Shown here piece after piece: positions 16,430 to 25,187 of a DNA stretch of 64,000 bases; position 1 is the first letter of the stretch; the number at the start of each line of letters is the position of its first letter. Below the pieces are notes generated by a model that was not told the origin of the DNA, ran no database searches, and saw nothing but the letters and a program-made list of their open reading frames with translations. This DNA is from Deltaproteobacteria bacterium ADurb.Bin207 (GTDB lineage Bacteria; Myxococcota_A; Polyangia; Polyangiales; Polyangiaceae): positions 1-64,000 of the forward strand of contig MWCO01000022.1 of assembly GCA_002070115.1 (NCBI GenBank), in the 5' to 3' direction. The translations under genes were made by a program, and so were the position numbers.

Positions 16430-18312
16430 GAATAGCTCCCCTCGTGTTTCCTGGCTTCTTCCGTGGAAGAACCCCGTCTTCCCTCCCCGGCAGCGGGAAG
16501 GACGACACGAAATACAGTACCTTTTCCCATCGTGGATTGCACGGTGATGCGTCCGGCGTGTTGATCGACGATGCTTCTGACGGCTGCAAGGCCCAAGCCG
16601 TTTCCCTGGGCTCCTTTGGTGGTAAAAAACGGCTCGAATACCCGTGCCCAATGCTCTTCGGGGATGCCCACACCCTCGTCTTTGACATCCAATACCACCA
16701 TTCCTGCTTCATCGACCCCTACCCAGCAGTCGATGGCCCCTTTTCCTCCCATCGCATCGCGCGCGTTGATGATGAGGTTGAGAATCGCTTGTTGAAGCTG
16801 GTTCGCATCCGCGAGCACTTCTGGCGTGTTGGGCTCGACATGCACACGAAAGACGATGTCGTGAAAAGACGCTTGTTTTTCCACGAGCTTGAGCGCTTGG
16901 CGCAAGACGGATTCAGGACGAAGACGCTGTCGATCGGGTTTGGTTTGACGAGAAAAATCGAGCAAATCCCGTACGATTTGCCGACAACGCAGCGTCTCGC
17001 GAACCACGAAATCCAGGTCTTCCCGCGCGGTGGAATCAGGCTCCGCATCGTCGCGCAATTCCTCCGCGAACGTGAGAATCCCCGTCAGAGGATTGTTGAT
17101 TTCATGGGCTACACCCGCCGCAAGCTTGCCCACGGCCGCATGTTTTTCCGTCAGCAATAGCTCGTGCTGCAAGCGTCGCGAATCGGTAACGTCCCGCGAC
17201 ACATTGCAGATCGCCACGATCTCGTTTTTGTAATCGCGCAGCAAAATCCGCTCCGAAATCAGGATTTTCTCCACACCCCCAAGAACCAACACTTCCTCAT
17301 CACTGCGATGCCCCCCACTTCGCACGATGGCCGCATCGTTGCGTTCCATGACACTCGCAATGGCCGGAGAAAAAAGCTGTCGCGCCGTTTTGCCCAAAAA
17401 TGCTTCGGTGGGAATGCCAAAAAAACGAGAGGCACTCGGATTCGCCAATTGATACCGGCCATCCAACCCCTTGATGGTGATGATGCCTCGCACGGTCGCC
17501 ATGATTTGATCGAAACGATGAGCCGCTTCCTTCGTTTCCCGCGTGAGCAAGATCTGCTCGGTGACCTCTCGGGAGGTGATGACCACCCGTCGCTTTCCCG
17601 AAGGCGAACCGATGGGATTCGCGGTCACCTCGTAATACGCCTCCCGATCGCCGTTATGCGCGCCAATGCATGCATGCTGGCGAATGACAGTCAGCGGTTC
17701 ACCGCTGGCAAGTACCTGAATTCGCGGACAATCCGGCACCACCACGCCGCGAGAACAATCCTCGTGCGGACAACAAACCGCCGCACAATACTGCCCCTGG
17801 ATTTGCCCGTGATGAAGCGAGGTCAACGTTTCGAAACGACGATTGACGCGCTCGATACGGCCCTGCTCATCGACCACCATGACGGCATCCGGCAAAGAAT
17901 CGAGAATGTCCTGCAAGTTGCGACGATCCTGCTGGATTTCTGCTTCCAGCTTGGTTTTCTCATCGAGTTGACCGCGAAGGTTCTGGGCCACTTCGTCGAG
18001 ATCCCAAAACACGCGAGCCATGGTGTGATCCATTACGCGCACACCGGCGGGAGCCCGACGCACGATCTCGTCGCGAACGATATCGATGCCAGTAACCTCG
18101 ATGATCAATTCGAGGTCGGGCAATCGGATGGCTTCGGCCAGATCGGTAAAGGTTCGCCATCCATTTTCGCGAGCCAAAACCATGGCCGGCGCATCGGGGT
18201 CCAGGTCGACAACGCCAAGGATTTGCAGGCTGAGTGTAGCCAGCCGGCGCTGGATCACGAGTTCCAGCACAGCGCGACAGCCTCGTCCGCCACCGACGAA
18301 TACCGTTCTCAT
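16426..18312 (-). CDS. Sensor histidine kinase with Rossmann-like N-terminus and two PAS domains
   Basis: 628 residues, no transmembrane segment, so a cytoplasmic sensor. Residues 1-105 look like a nucleotide-binding Rossmann domain (VFVGGGRGCRAVL at 4-16, then VVDLDPDAPAM at the end of the second strand). A coiled-coil (about 106-130) leads to PAS 1 (130-255), which holds a Cys cluster (C176, C180, C181, C186, C195). PAS 2 spans about 262-375. The HisKA helix carries the phosphorylated His403 (AAGVAHEINNPLTG), followed by an HATPase with N, G1 (DEGVGIPEEH) and G2 (GNGLGLAAV) boxes. The layout suggests sensing of a nicotinamide cofactor and of redox or metal state. It phosphorylates, by inference, the GcvH-like regulator encoded in the overlapping downstream gene. 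Confidence 0.92.
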   Translation of the reverse strand: MRTVFVGGGRGCRAVLELVIQRRLATLSLQILGVVDLDPDAPAMVLARENGWRTFTDLAEAIRLPDLELIIEVTGIDIVRDEIVRRAPAGVRVMDHTMARVFWDLDEVAQNLRGQLDEKTKLEAEIQQDRRNLQDILDSLPDAVMVVDEQGRIERVNRRFETLTSLHHGQIQGQYCAAVCCPHEDCSRGVVVPDCPRIQVLASGEPLTVIRQHACIGAHNGDREAYYEVTANPIGSPSGKRRVVITSREVTEQILLTRETKEAAHRFDQIMATVRGIITIKGLDGRYQLANPSASRFFGIPTEAFLGKTARQLFSPAIASVMERNDAAIVRSGGHRSDEEVLVLGGVEKILISERILLRDYKNEIVAICNVSRDVTDSRRLQHELLLTEKHAAVGKLAAGVAHEINNPLTGILTFAEELRDDAEPDSTAREDLDFVVRETLRCRQIVRDLLDFSRQTKPDRQRLRPESVLRQALKLVEKQASFHDIVFRVHVEPNTPEVLADANQLQQAILNLIINARDAMGGKGAIDCWVGVDEAGMVVLDVKDEGVGIPEEHWARVFEPFFTTKGAQGNGLGLAAVRSIVDQHAGRITVQSTMGKGTVFRVVLPAAGEGRRGSSTEEARKHEGSYS

Positions 18313-18490
18313 CGTCTGGACTCCGTGTTGTTAGGGGGCTTAGACAAGGGTAACACGAAGGCCGCGGATGGGAGCCGCGGAACTCGTGGCGCATGAGTCA
18401 GGGCGAAAACATGGCTTGTTGCCACCTGCTCGCGACCATGGCGATACGACTTCGAAAATTGCTTCGATAGGGCCGAGGCCGCTGGGGGAT

Positions 18491-19576
18491 TCAACCCGCC
18501 GCTTCCATCACCGCCCGCGCCACCCGCTGCTGCTCATCCTCGCCCAAGTACGGATGCATCGGCAGGCTCAGCACTCGTTGCGCCAGGGCGTCTCCCACCG
18601 GCAGACTGACCTTCGCATCCGCCACGGCCGGTTGTTGATTCAACGGCATGGGATAATGCACGGCAGTAGGAATTCCTTTTTCTTTCAAATAGTTACACAC
18701 TTTCCGACGATCGGATACCTGCAGGGTGTACTGCGCCCAGGCGCTGGTATTGTGGGGCGCGACGACGGGAAGGGTTACGGGGCAAGACGCCAACCACGCA
18801 GCATAACGCCCGGCCACTTGTTGTCGTAGCGCCAATTCTTCTTCGAAAATCGATAGCTTGGGTAAAAGTACCGCGGCTTGAAGGGTATCCAAACGGCTGT
18901 TGATACCCACGCGCACGTGGTGATAACGGCTCTGTTGTCCGTGACGGGCGATCTGGCGCATGAGCTGGGCCAGCGTTTCGTCACTCGTGAAGATGGCGCC
19001 GCCATCGCCATAACAGCCGAGAGGCTTGCTCGGGAAAAAGCTCGTGCAAGCGATGGTGCTGAGGTTACCGCTTTTTCGTCCCTTGTAGCTGGCACCAAAG
19101 CTCTGGGCTCCATCTTCGATCACCGGGATGCCATGCCGCGCGGCGATCGCGTTGATGGCGTCCATGTCCGCGCATTGGCCGTAGAGGCTGACAGCGATGA
19201 TGGCTTTGGTCCGTGGGGTGATGGCCTCTTCGAGCCGAGCGGGGTCGAGGTTATAGGAGCAAGGGTCGACGTCGACGAAGACGGGTTTGGCACCGAGCAG
19301 GGCCACGGTTTCGGCGGTGGCGATGAAAGTGAAAGCGGGAGTGATGACCTCGTCGCCGGGGCCGATATCGAGGGCCATTTGAGCGATTTGCAGGGCATCG
19401 GTGCCGTTGGCGACGCTGATGCAAAAGCGGGCGCCGGTATAGACGGCAAGTTTTTCTTCCAGTTCGGCCACTTCCGGTCCGAGGATGAACTGACCGTGGT
19501 CCAACACCTTCTGGATGTTGGTGTCGATTTGCGCTTTTACCCGTTGGTATTGGGCTTTCAGATCCACGAATTGCAT
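18491..19576 (-). CDS. wbpE: DegT/DnrJ/EryC1 sugar aminotransferase, WbpE-like
   Basis: 361 residues, a PLP-dependent nucleotide-sugar aminotransferase. Features are the N-terminal FVDLKAQY motif typical of this family, the Asp-containing segment VIEDGAQSFGA that holds the pyridine nitrogen, and the Schiff-base Lys in SFFPSKPLGCYGDGG. The residues match WbpE/FdtB-like enzymes, which transaminate UDP-2-acetamido-3-oxo-glucuronate using glutamate. It follows the acetyltransferase gene by six bases, and this pair catalyses successive steps toward UDP-2,3-diacetamido-2,3-dideoxy-glucuronate in the WbpABED pathway. The dehydrogenases (WbpA, WbpB) are not in this window. Confidence 0.92.
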   Translation of the reverse strand: MQFVDLKAQYQRVKAQIDTNIQKVLDHGQFILGPEVAELEEKLAVYTGARFCISVANGTDALQIAQMALDIGPGDEVITPAFTFIATAETVALLGAKPVFVDVDPCSYNLDPARLEEAITPRTKAIIAVSLYGQCADMDAINAIAARHGIPVIEDGAQSFGASYKGRKSGNLSTIACTSFFPSKPLGCYGDGGAIFTSDETLAQLMRQIARHGQQSRYHHVRVGINSRLDTLQAAVLLPKLSIFEEELALRQQVAGRYAAWLASCPVTLPVVAPHNTSAWAQYTLQVSDRRKVCNYLKEKGIPTAVHYPMPLNQQPAVADAKVSLPVGDALAQRVLSLPMHPYLGEDEQQRVARAVMEAAG

Positions 19577-19582
19577 GGGTCC

Positions 19583-20182
19583 TCAGGCTGATAATTTGCG
19601 AACGACGCGGCCCCTGAGTTCATATTTCGCGCCCATATGGGGGCAGACGGCATGTTCGTGGCCTTCCAAAGGAAGGTCGAGTCGCTCGCCGTATTCACTC
19701 ATCCAGCCGATTTGACGAGCTGGCACTCCTACCATGAGCGCATAGTCCGGCACGTCTTGGTTGACCACCGCTCCAGCCCCGACGAAGGCGTAGGAACCGA
19801 TGGTAATCCCGCAAAGAATGGTGCAATTCGCGCCGAGGGTGGCGCCCTTTTTGACCAACGTGGCGCGGTATTCATGCTTGCGCTCGATGAGCGAACGCGG
19901 ATTGTAGACATTGGTGAACACCATGCTTGGGCCGCAAAAAACACCTTCTTCCAACGTAACGCCATCGTAAACGCTAACGTTATTTTGGATTTTGCATCGG
20001 TCACCGATGACGACCCGATTGCCGACAAAAACGTTTTGACCGAGGGAAACCCCCTGGCCGATGCGTGCCCCGGCGCAAACGTGGACGAAGTGCCAGACAC
20101 GGCTGCCAGTGCCGATTTGCGCGCCGTCATCGACGATGGCGCTGGGATGAATCAGGGGAGGCGTCATTTCAAGGGGATTCAT
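19583..20182 (-). CDS. wbpD: Sugar-nucleotide N-acetyltransferase, WbpD-like
   Basis: 199 residues from ATG 20182; the frame is open upstream but the enzyme fold starts at [15 protein letters not shown] left-handed beta-helix with hexapeptide repeats ([38 protein letters not shown]) covers about 12-165, and the conserved active-site region FTNVYNPRS is present. WbpD acetylates the 3-amino group of UDP-2-acetamido-3-amino-glucuronate using acetyl-CoA. It is the first gene of the pair with the aminotransferase, so both enzymes are made together for surface-polysaccharide synthesis. Confidence 0.9.
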   Translation of the reverse strand: MNPLEMTPPLIHPSAIVDDGAQIGTGSRVWHFVHVCAGARIGQGVSLGQNVFVGNRVVIGDRCKIQNNVSVYDGVTLEEGVFCGPSMVFTNVYNPRSLIERKHEYRATLVKKGATLGANCTILCGITIGSYAFVGAGAVVNQDVPDYALMVGVPARQIGWMSEYGERLDLPLEGHEHAVCPHMGAKYELRGRVVRKLSA

Positions 20183-20557
20183 GTTTTTTGGATACCGCCG
20201 CAAATTAGACAAGAAAAACTGCGAGCGCTTGACCCTATCCTCGACTGCCTTGGCACGGGATTCGGCCTCGAGCACGGGCCTACGTCTGTAATCATTCGTC
20301 GAGTTGGTATGCAAGAAAGAACGACGGCTTGCGCGCGGGAGCCATGGTCACGGTTCGAAGACAACGCAATGGGTGGCGGGAGCGAGTGTGCCGCTTCGCG
20401 TCGCCCCTCGGGATGCGATGGGTGTGCTGATCGAAGTGGATTGAGAAGGACTGGCGCGGCGGGCCCAACGGCATCCCAGGGGGGATTGACGATGGGTAGA
20501 GCGTGCCCACTGCCAGGGCGCGCAGAACATAACTATTGGAAATATAAAGATATTTTA
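20183..20557. other. Intergenic region upstream of wbpD
   Basis: No convincing gene. It holds a 30-base AT-rich island (20529-20557) immediately after the thioredoxin stop codon; its minus-strand sequence contains CTTTATATT and ATAGTTA words seen in another intergenic patch at 57103-57132. The remainder is presumably the wbpD promoter region. Confidence 0.4.
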
Positions 20558-20953
20558 TCAATTCGGAGCGGCTTCGGCCCCTTGAGATTTCTTTTCTTCC
20601 TCCGCGATCTTGGCTCGCACTTCATCCATGTCCAGCTCTCGGATCTTGCCCATCAATTCGTCGAGCACGGGGGCTGGCAGCATTCCGGGTTGGGAGAAGA
20701 TGAGGACCTTTTCGCGAAACACCATGAGCGTGGGAATGGATCGGATGTTGAAGGCCGCGGCCAGGCCTTGCTGTTCTTCGGTGTTGATTTTGGCGAAGAC
20801 CGCATCGGTGTTTTTCTCGGAAGCTTTTTCGAAAACCGGCCCGAACGCGCGACAGGGAGCACACCAGGGAGCCCAAAAGTCGATGAGGACGATATCGTTA
20901 TTTTCAATGGTTTCGTTGAAGTTGTCTTCGGTCAAAGTGATGGTCGCCATCAT
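20558..20953 (-). CDS. Thioredoxin with a CAPC active site
   Basis: 131 residues from ATG 20953 (or 130 from the adjacent ATG 20950), preceded by a GGGGAG ribosome-binding site; the frame is open much further upstream but that part is not credible. It has the thioredoxin fold with active site WAPWCAPCR, where Gly of the standard CGPC is Ala, and the cis-Pro loop IRSIPTLMVF. A charged 20-residue tail (KIRELDMDEVRAKIAEEEKK) follows the fold. There is no signal peptide, so it is cytoplasmic. The Ala substitution may change redox potential; this is inference. Confidence 0.9.
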   Translation of the reverse strand: MMATITLTEDNFNETIENNDIVLIDFWAPWCAPCRAFGPVFEKASEKNTDAVFAKINTEEQQGLAAAFNIRSIPTLMVFREKVLIFSQPGMLPAPVLDELMGKIRELDMDEVRAKIAEEEKKSQGAEAAPN

Positions 20954-21098
20954 GCTACTCCCCGCGCCTCGCGCGTGTTTGAATCCGCTTGTTGGGATTG
21001 GAGCAAGCCGCCCCACAAAGGATTCGCAAGCCGAAAAAAGATGAGAACCGAGGGGTGAATCGCTTGCGAATCGTGCAGGGAGGTGCTGGGCTTCGTGC

Positions 21099-22895
21099 AT
21101 GTCGAACGGTTCCCTCCTTGCCAGCGCGGGAGTTGTCATGATGGCCTGGAGTCTGGGATGTGGCTGTCCTTGCCCCGAGCCCGCCACACCGCAAGCTCCT
21201 GCCGCTGCTGCTGCGCGCACACGACCCACCCTACCACCCGGCGCCTTACGGCAACAATGCGCGGACACACCTGCTGAATCCACGTCACCCACGATCGAAG
21301 TGTTCGCGGACTTGGGCGTGATTCGATTGTCCGCGGACACTTTTGTGGATCTACCGGTGCAGCAGCGCAAGCTGGCCTACGCGCTGGCGAAAGTGGCGCA
21401 AGCGGCAACACCCATCCAATACGAGCAAAGGCACCCGCAAGGAAAGCACATCCAAATCCTGGCCGAAGAACTTGCCTTGCACCTGAACGCCGTTCCTGCC
21501 GATCTTCGGCCATCGGTCAAGACATTCGTGGCGCTAGTATTTGCGCATAAAGGCCCGCGGGATGCGTGGAGTGACGAGCGTTTGTCGTTTTCCCTGACCC
21601 GGGCACAGCTCGAAACGGCGGTGCTGGCAGCGTGGAAAGCTGGTGCCAGCTTTCCGGGCGTGAGTTCCGAACCCGCCTTGCGAACGTGGCTGTCGAAGCT
21701 GACTCCCGCGCTGTTCAACGATCACCCGCAAGTGTCCCCGCGAAAAGCAGATTCGGCCGATGCCAAGCGTTTCGAGCCCATTCGCCAGGCGTTGCGCGAA
21801 GCCAGACCCTACGCAACGGCCGCACAGCAGCGCTTGCTCGACTTGCAGGACCGGGCGCTTGATTCGACGAATCCACAAGAGCAGCGGGCTTTCCTCGATG
21901 CATGGGTGTCCGATGGGTCCTCGCTCGAACTAGCGTTGAGCCTTCGCCCTGGCGAACCGCGGGAAGCTTCGCTGACCCCCCAGTTATTTCTGGTCGATTC
22001 ATCGGCTACGGCGGCGCTGCAGGAACCCGTTGCCACCTTCGCGGGAACGACTGCGTCATCGGCTCGATGGGTGGTTGCCACGCCGCTATGGATGGGATTG
22101 GTATCACCGACGCCCTGGGCCACGAGGATGCCGGATCAAGATAAAACCAAGATATTTCAAGTACCTACAGCGGCATCGGCGATCTCACACTACCTTCGCG
22201 GCGCGATGGAACGGGCTTACGTATTGGATGCAGAACAGAAACAGGATCTGCTGCGGTGCCTGGGACCTTCGCAAAAAATCATGCAAATGGCGCAAGCAGC
22301 AGTCGCGCCCGCTTCCTCCCCCACCTTGCATACGGTCGCTCGGGCCCATGCCACGGCAGCGGTGCTCGCATCGCCCCTTTCCTTTTCCGACCTATTTGCC
22401 GACCGCACCTGCGTGAACCTGCTTGGGGAGACGTACTTGCTGGCTAGCTTTTTCGAGCTTGGTCTCGAAGGAACGGAAGAAGCATCGGCGCGGCTCACCC
22501 CCAGCGCGCTCATCCTTTCTTATGCCAGCCAACAGGGGGCTATTCAAGAGAGCCTGCGCGAAGGTCGAACGCAGCTACAACCTTCGGATCAAGAGAGCTG
22601 GGCCCGGACGATGGCCGCGCTTCGGGATGAAACCAAGCGAATCATCGAAAAGCGGGAGGAAGGGGGCGCGGAAAAACTGCTGACCCAAAGCCATGAGTCA
22701 CCGATGGGGCGATGGACCCATCAGGCCCGGCAACAAGTGCAAGCGCTGGGAATCGCGCGTCGATTCGTCTGGCAGCCCCCCCTGCTCATCCCGCTGCGCC
22801 ATGACGACGGGTCCTTACAGGACGTGACGCTAGATGAGGAGGCGTCGTGGATCGAGGCATGTTTGCAAGCCCAGGGGCGAGAAAGGGGCCCTTAG
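21099..22895 (+). CDS. Large putative lipoprotein, function unknown
   Basis: 598 residues. A short hydrophobic N-terminus ends in SLGCGCPC, a plausible but unusual lipobox because no positive residue precedes it. ATG 21138 is an alternative start. A low-complexity Pro/Ala stretch (25-60) follows. The rest is helix-rich, with a region about 200-260 of Gln/Arg-rich helices and no catalytic motif I can name; no HExxH or GxSxG is present. The gene is divergent from thioredoxin and is followed at 170 bases by the methyltransferase. Confidence 0.65.
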   Translation: MSNGSLLASAGVVMMAWSLGCGCPCPEPATPQAPAAAAARTRPTLPPGALRQQCADTPAESTSPTIEVFADLGVIRLSADTFVDLPVQQRKLAYALAKVAQAATPIQYEQRHPQGKHIQILAEELALHLNAVPADLRPSVKTFVALVFAHKGPRDAWSDERLSFSLTRAQLETAVLAAWKAGASFPGVSSEPALRTWLSKLTPALFNDHPQVSPRKADSADAKRFEPIRQALREARPYATAAQQRLLDLQDRALDSTNPQEQRAFLDAWVSDGSSLELALSLRPGEPREASLTPQLFLVDSSATAALQEPVATFAGTTASSARWVVATPLWMGLVSPTPWATRMPDQDKTKIFQVPTAASAISHYLRGAMERAYVLDAEQKQDLLRCLGPSQKIMQMAQAAVAPASSPTLHTVARAHATAAVLASPLSFSDLFADRTCVNLLGETYLLASFFELGLEGTEEASARLTPSALILSYASQQGAIQESLREGRTQLQPSDQESWARTMAALRDETKRIIEKREEGGAEKLLTQSHESPMGRWTHQARQQVQALGIARRFVWQPPLLIPLRHDDGSLQDVTLDEEASWIEACLQAQGRERGP

Positions 22896-23060
22896 CGGTG
22901 CCGACGGTCTTTCCATACACGTGCATCTAGTGGATATCATTAGTTATTTTTTTGATTTTCCATCCTCGCAGCAAGGGGAAAGAACGGTTGCGTGCCAGAT
23001 GCGAACGATGGGGGGTGTCTTGTGCGAGGCTCGAACCACGATTAGCCTGCCGCCTGCGTA

Positions 23061-23702
23061 ATGACGGTGCCCCAAGTCGACCCAGGCCATTATCAAGACC
23101 GTTCCTATGATACGAGGGAGCGGTTTCTATCCTACTGGCATCAGGCTGATGAGGTGCGACAACGTCAACCGAGCAATATGCTCGAGGTGGGGATAGGCAA
23201 CGGTTTTTTGCATCGATATTTGCGGTCCCGGGGAATCGACGTGCATACGCTCGACATCGATGAACGTCTCGGTCCCGATACGGTAGGGTCGGTGCTGGAT
23301 CTTCCCTTCGAGCAAGGGTCCTTTGACTTGGTGTGTTGCTTCGAAACGTTGGAGCATCTGCCGTGGGAAAGCTTCGAACCAGCGTTGCGCGAGCTTCGCC
23401 GCGTGGGACGTCGCTGGGTGCTGTTGAGCCTTCCTGACATCACGCCCTATATGCGAATCGACGTGATGTACAAAACGCCGCTACGGGAGAAAAAGGTGCG
23501 TCGCTTGATGGAGCTACGGGGCTCGCCGCCGGTTCATGCGTTCGATGGGGAGCATTATTGGGAGATCGGCAAGAAGGGCTGGCCGTTGCGCAAGATTCTG
23601 GGCGTCATCGATCAGGTGGGTCTCGAGGTAGAAGGCGATTATCGTGTCTTTGAGCTTCCCTACCACCATTATTTTTCGACGCGCATAGCGTCGGGCAAGT
23701 GA
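23061..23702 (+). CDS. SAM-dependent methyltransferase (type 11)
   Basis: 213 residues. The SAM-binding motif MLEVGIGNGFL (about 39-49) and acidic loop TLDIDERL (60s) are present, then VLDLPFEQGSFDLVCCFETLEHLPW, the classic motif II/III region of class I methyltransferases. The acceptor is unknown; position next to a flippase and a glycosyltransferase suggests modification of a surface glycan or of its lipid carrier. An AT-rich patch at 22933-22960 lies 100 bases upstream. The flippase gene starts 20 bases after its stop, so the two are probably cotranscribed. Confidence 0.88.
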   Translation: MTVPQVDPGHYQDRSYDTRERFLSYWHQADEVRQRQPSNMLEVGIGNGFLHRYLRSRGIDVHTLDIDERLGPDTVGSVLDLPFEQGSFDLVCCFETLEHLPWESFEPALRELRRVGRRWVLLSLPDITPYMRIDVMYKTPLREKKVRRLMELRGSPPVHAFDGEHYWEIGKKGWPLRKILGVIDQVGLEVEGDYRVFELPYHHYFSTRIASGK

Positions 23703-23721
23703 CGATTCGGGCAAAGGTGGC

Positions 23722-25182
23722 ATGACCAAGGGTCCTGTGAAGCGCGCCTTGTTGACTGGTTCCTTCTGGGTATCGGTGAGCGAGGGCATGACATCGCTGA
23801 CGGACTTGGCTCGCCAAGTGGTTGCGGCGCGGGTATTGCTTCCTGGCGATCTGGGATTGATGGGGATCGTGCTGCTTCAGCTATCCGTATTGGATGCGCT
23901 GACGAAAACGGGTTTCGATCAAGCGCTCATCCAGCGGGAGAAGGATGTGGGCAGCTTGATGAACGTGGCCTGGACCTGGCAGCTCATGCGCGGTTTCGTG
24001 TTGGCAGCCATTTTGGCGGCGGCGGCGCCTTGGCTCGCCCGGGGTTATGATTTGCCGATTTTGGCGCCTCTTATCTGGGTGACGTGTCTTCACGTGGTCT
24101 TGCAGGGGATGCAGAACGTTGGGCTCATCTATTTCAGTCGCAATCTCGACTTCAAGACCTTGTTTTTCATCAACGCCGTGCGCTCGTTGGTGCAAGCCGG
24201 CGTGGCAATCCCCGTTATCTTGATTCGCCGTGACGTTTGGGCCCTGGTCATTGGGTTGGTTGCGGGAACCCTGGCATCGGTAATCGTTTCGTTCGTGGCG
24301 CATCCGTTGCGACCAAAGTTCGAATGGAATCTCGACAAAGCGCGACAACTTCTGAAGTTCGGCAAATGGATTACCGGTTTGACGATCATGGTATTTCTGA
24401 TCGTGCAGGGCGACGCTCTTTTCGTGAGCTGGTATTTGGGTCCAGTCGCTCTTGGACTGTACATGTTCGCCTATGACGTCGCCGGTCTGCCGACGACCAA
24501 GATATCCTATGTGATCAGCCGGGTTGCGTTTCCCGCGTATTCGAGGTTGCAGGATCGTCCGGATGAAATGCGCACGGTATTCGAGGATGTGATGCGAGCG
24601 ACGATGCTGGTGTCGGGGCCGGTGTCGGTCATCCTATTTGCGATCATTCCGGATATCGTGCATTACGTGGTGGGGGATAAGTGGATACCGGTGATTCCGC
24701 TGGTGCGGATTTTGGTGATTGCGGGATGGATCCGTTCGTTTGCCGCGCTTGCGGGGCCGCTGTTTCAGGGAGCCAACCGACCCGATCTCGATTTCAAAAT
24801 GAACTTGCCCCGCTTTTTGATCGCAGTACTGCTCATCTGGCCGGCCTGCGCTTACGGGGGGCTCGAAGGGGTCTCCTATATCGTGCTGGCCGGCATCGCC
24901 ACTTGCCTGCCTACCTGGTTTTATGGCGTCAAAAGGATCATCGGCGTCAGCCCATGGCGAGTCTTTCACACCAATTTGCTCGGCTGGATTACGACCGTCG
25001 TACTCGGACTGACGTTCTTGGCAAGTCGCCATCTGCTGCACGGCAATCTACCGCGCGATGTCGCATCATCGATGCTCGCCCTCGGTGCCTGGATTGGCAT
25101 CATGACGCTGATCGGATGGCTGACACCGATGAGTCTATTTCAGGAGATCAAGCGTCTCCGCAGCGCCCTGCGCGCGAAATGA
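23722..25182 (+). CDS. Polysaccharide flippase of the Wzx/RfbX type
   Basis: 486 residues with about 12-14 hydrophobic segments along its length, for example MGIVLLQLSVLDALTKTGF and ITTVVLGLTFLASRHLL. The N-terminal pattern (RALLTGSFWVSVSEGMTSLTDLARQVVAARVL, then GFDQALIQR) is typical of MATE-superfamily lipid-linked oligosaccharide flippases in the group of Wzx and capsular exporters. It would move undecaprenyl-linked repeat units across the inner membrane. No polymerase (Wzy) is seen nearby. Confidence 0.92.
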   Translation: MTKGPVKRALLTGSFWVSVSEGMTSLTDLARQVVAARVLLPGDLGLMGIVLLQLSVLDALTKTGFDQALIQREKDVGSLMNVAWTWQLMRGFVLAAILAAAAPWLARGYDLPILAPLIWVTCLHVVLQGMQNVGLIYFSRNLDFKTLFFINAVRSLVQAGVAIPVILIRRDVWALVIGLVAGTLASVIVSFVAHPLRPKFEWNLDKARQLLKFGKWITGLTIMVFLIVQGDALFVSWYLGPVALGLYMFAYDVAGLPTTKISYVISRVAFPAYSRLQDRPDEMRTVFEDVMRATMLVSGPVSVILFAIIPDIVHYVVGDKWIPVIPLVRILVIAGWIRSFAALAGPLFQGANRPDLDFKMNLPRFLIAVLLIWPACAYGGLEGVSYIVLAGIATCLPTWFYGVKRIIGVSPWRVFHTNLLGWITTVVLGLTFLASRHLLHGNLPRDVASSMLALGAWIGIMTLIGWLTPMSLFQEIKRLRSALRAK

Positions 25183-25187
25183 ATTCC

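Noticed and set aside
17164-18396. 410-codon plus-strand frame opposite the histidine kinase
   Set aside because: Antisense of a kinase with all catalytic boxes; no start signal or known family.
19637-21058. 473-codon plus-strand frame across wbpD and thioredoxin
   Set aside because: It spans two well-supported genes and an intergenic region on the other strand and has shadow-like composition.
20956-21370. N-terminal extension of the thioredoxin frame
   Set aside because: The extension overlaps the divergent lipoprotein gene and has no thioredoxin-like content; ATG 20953 has a good ribosome-binding site.
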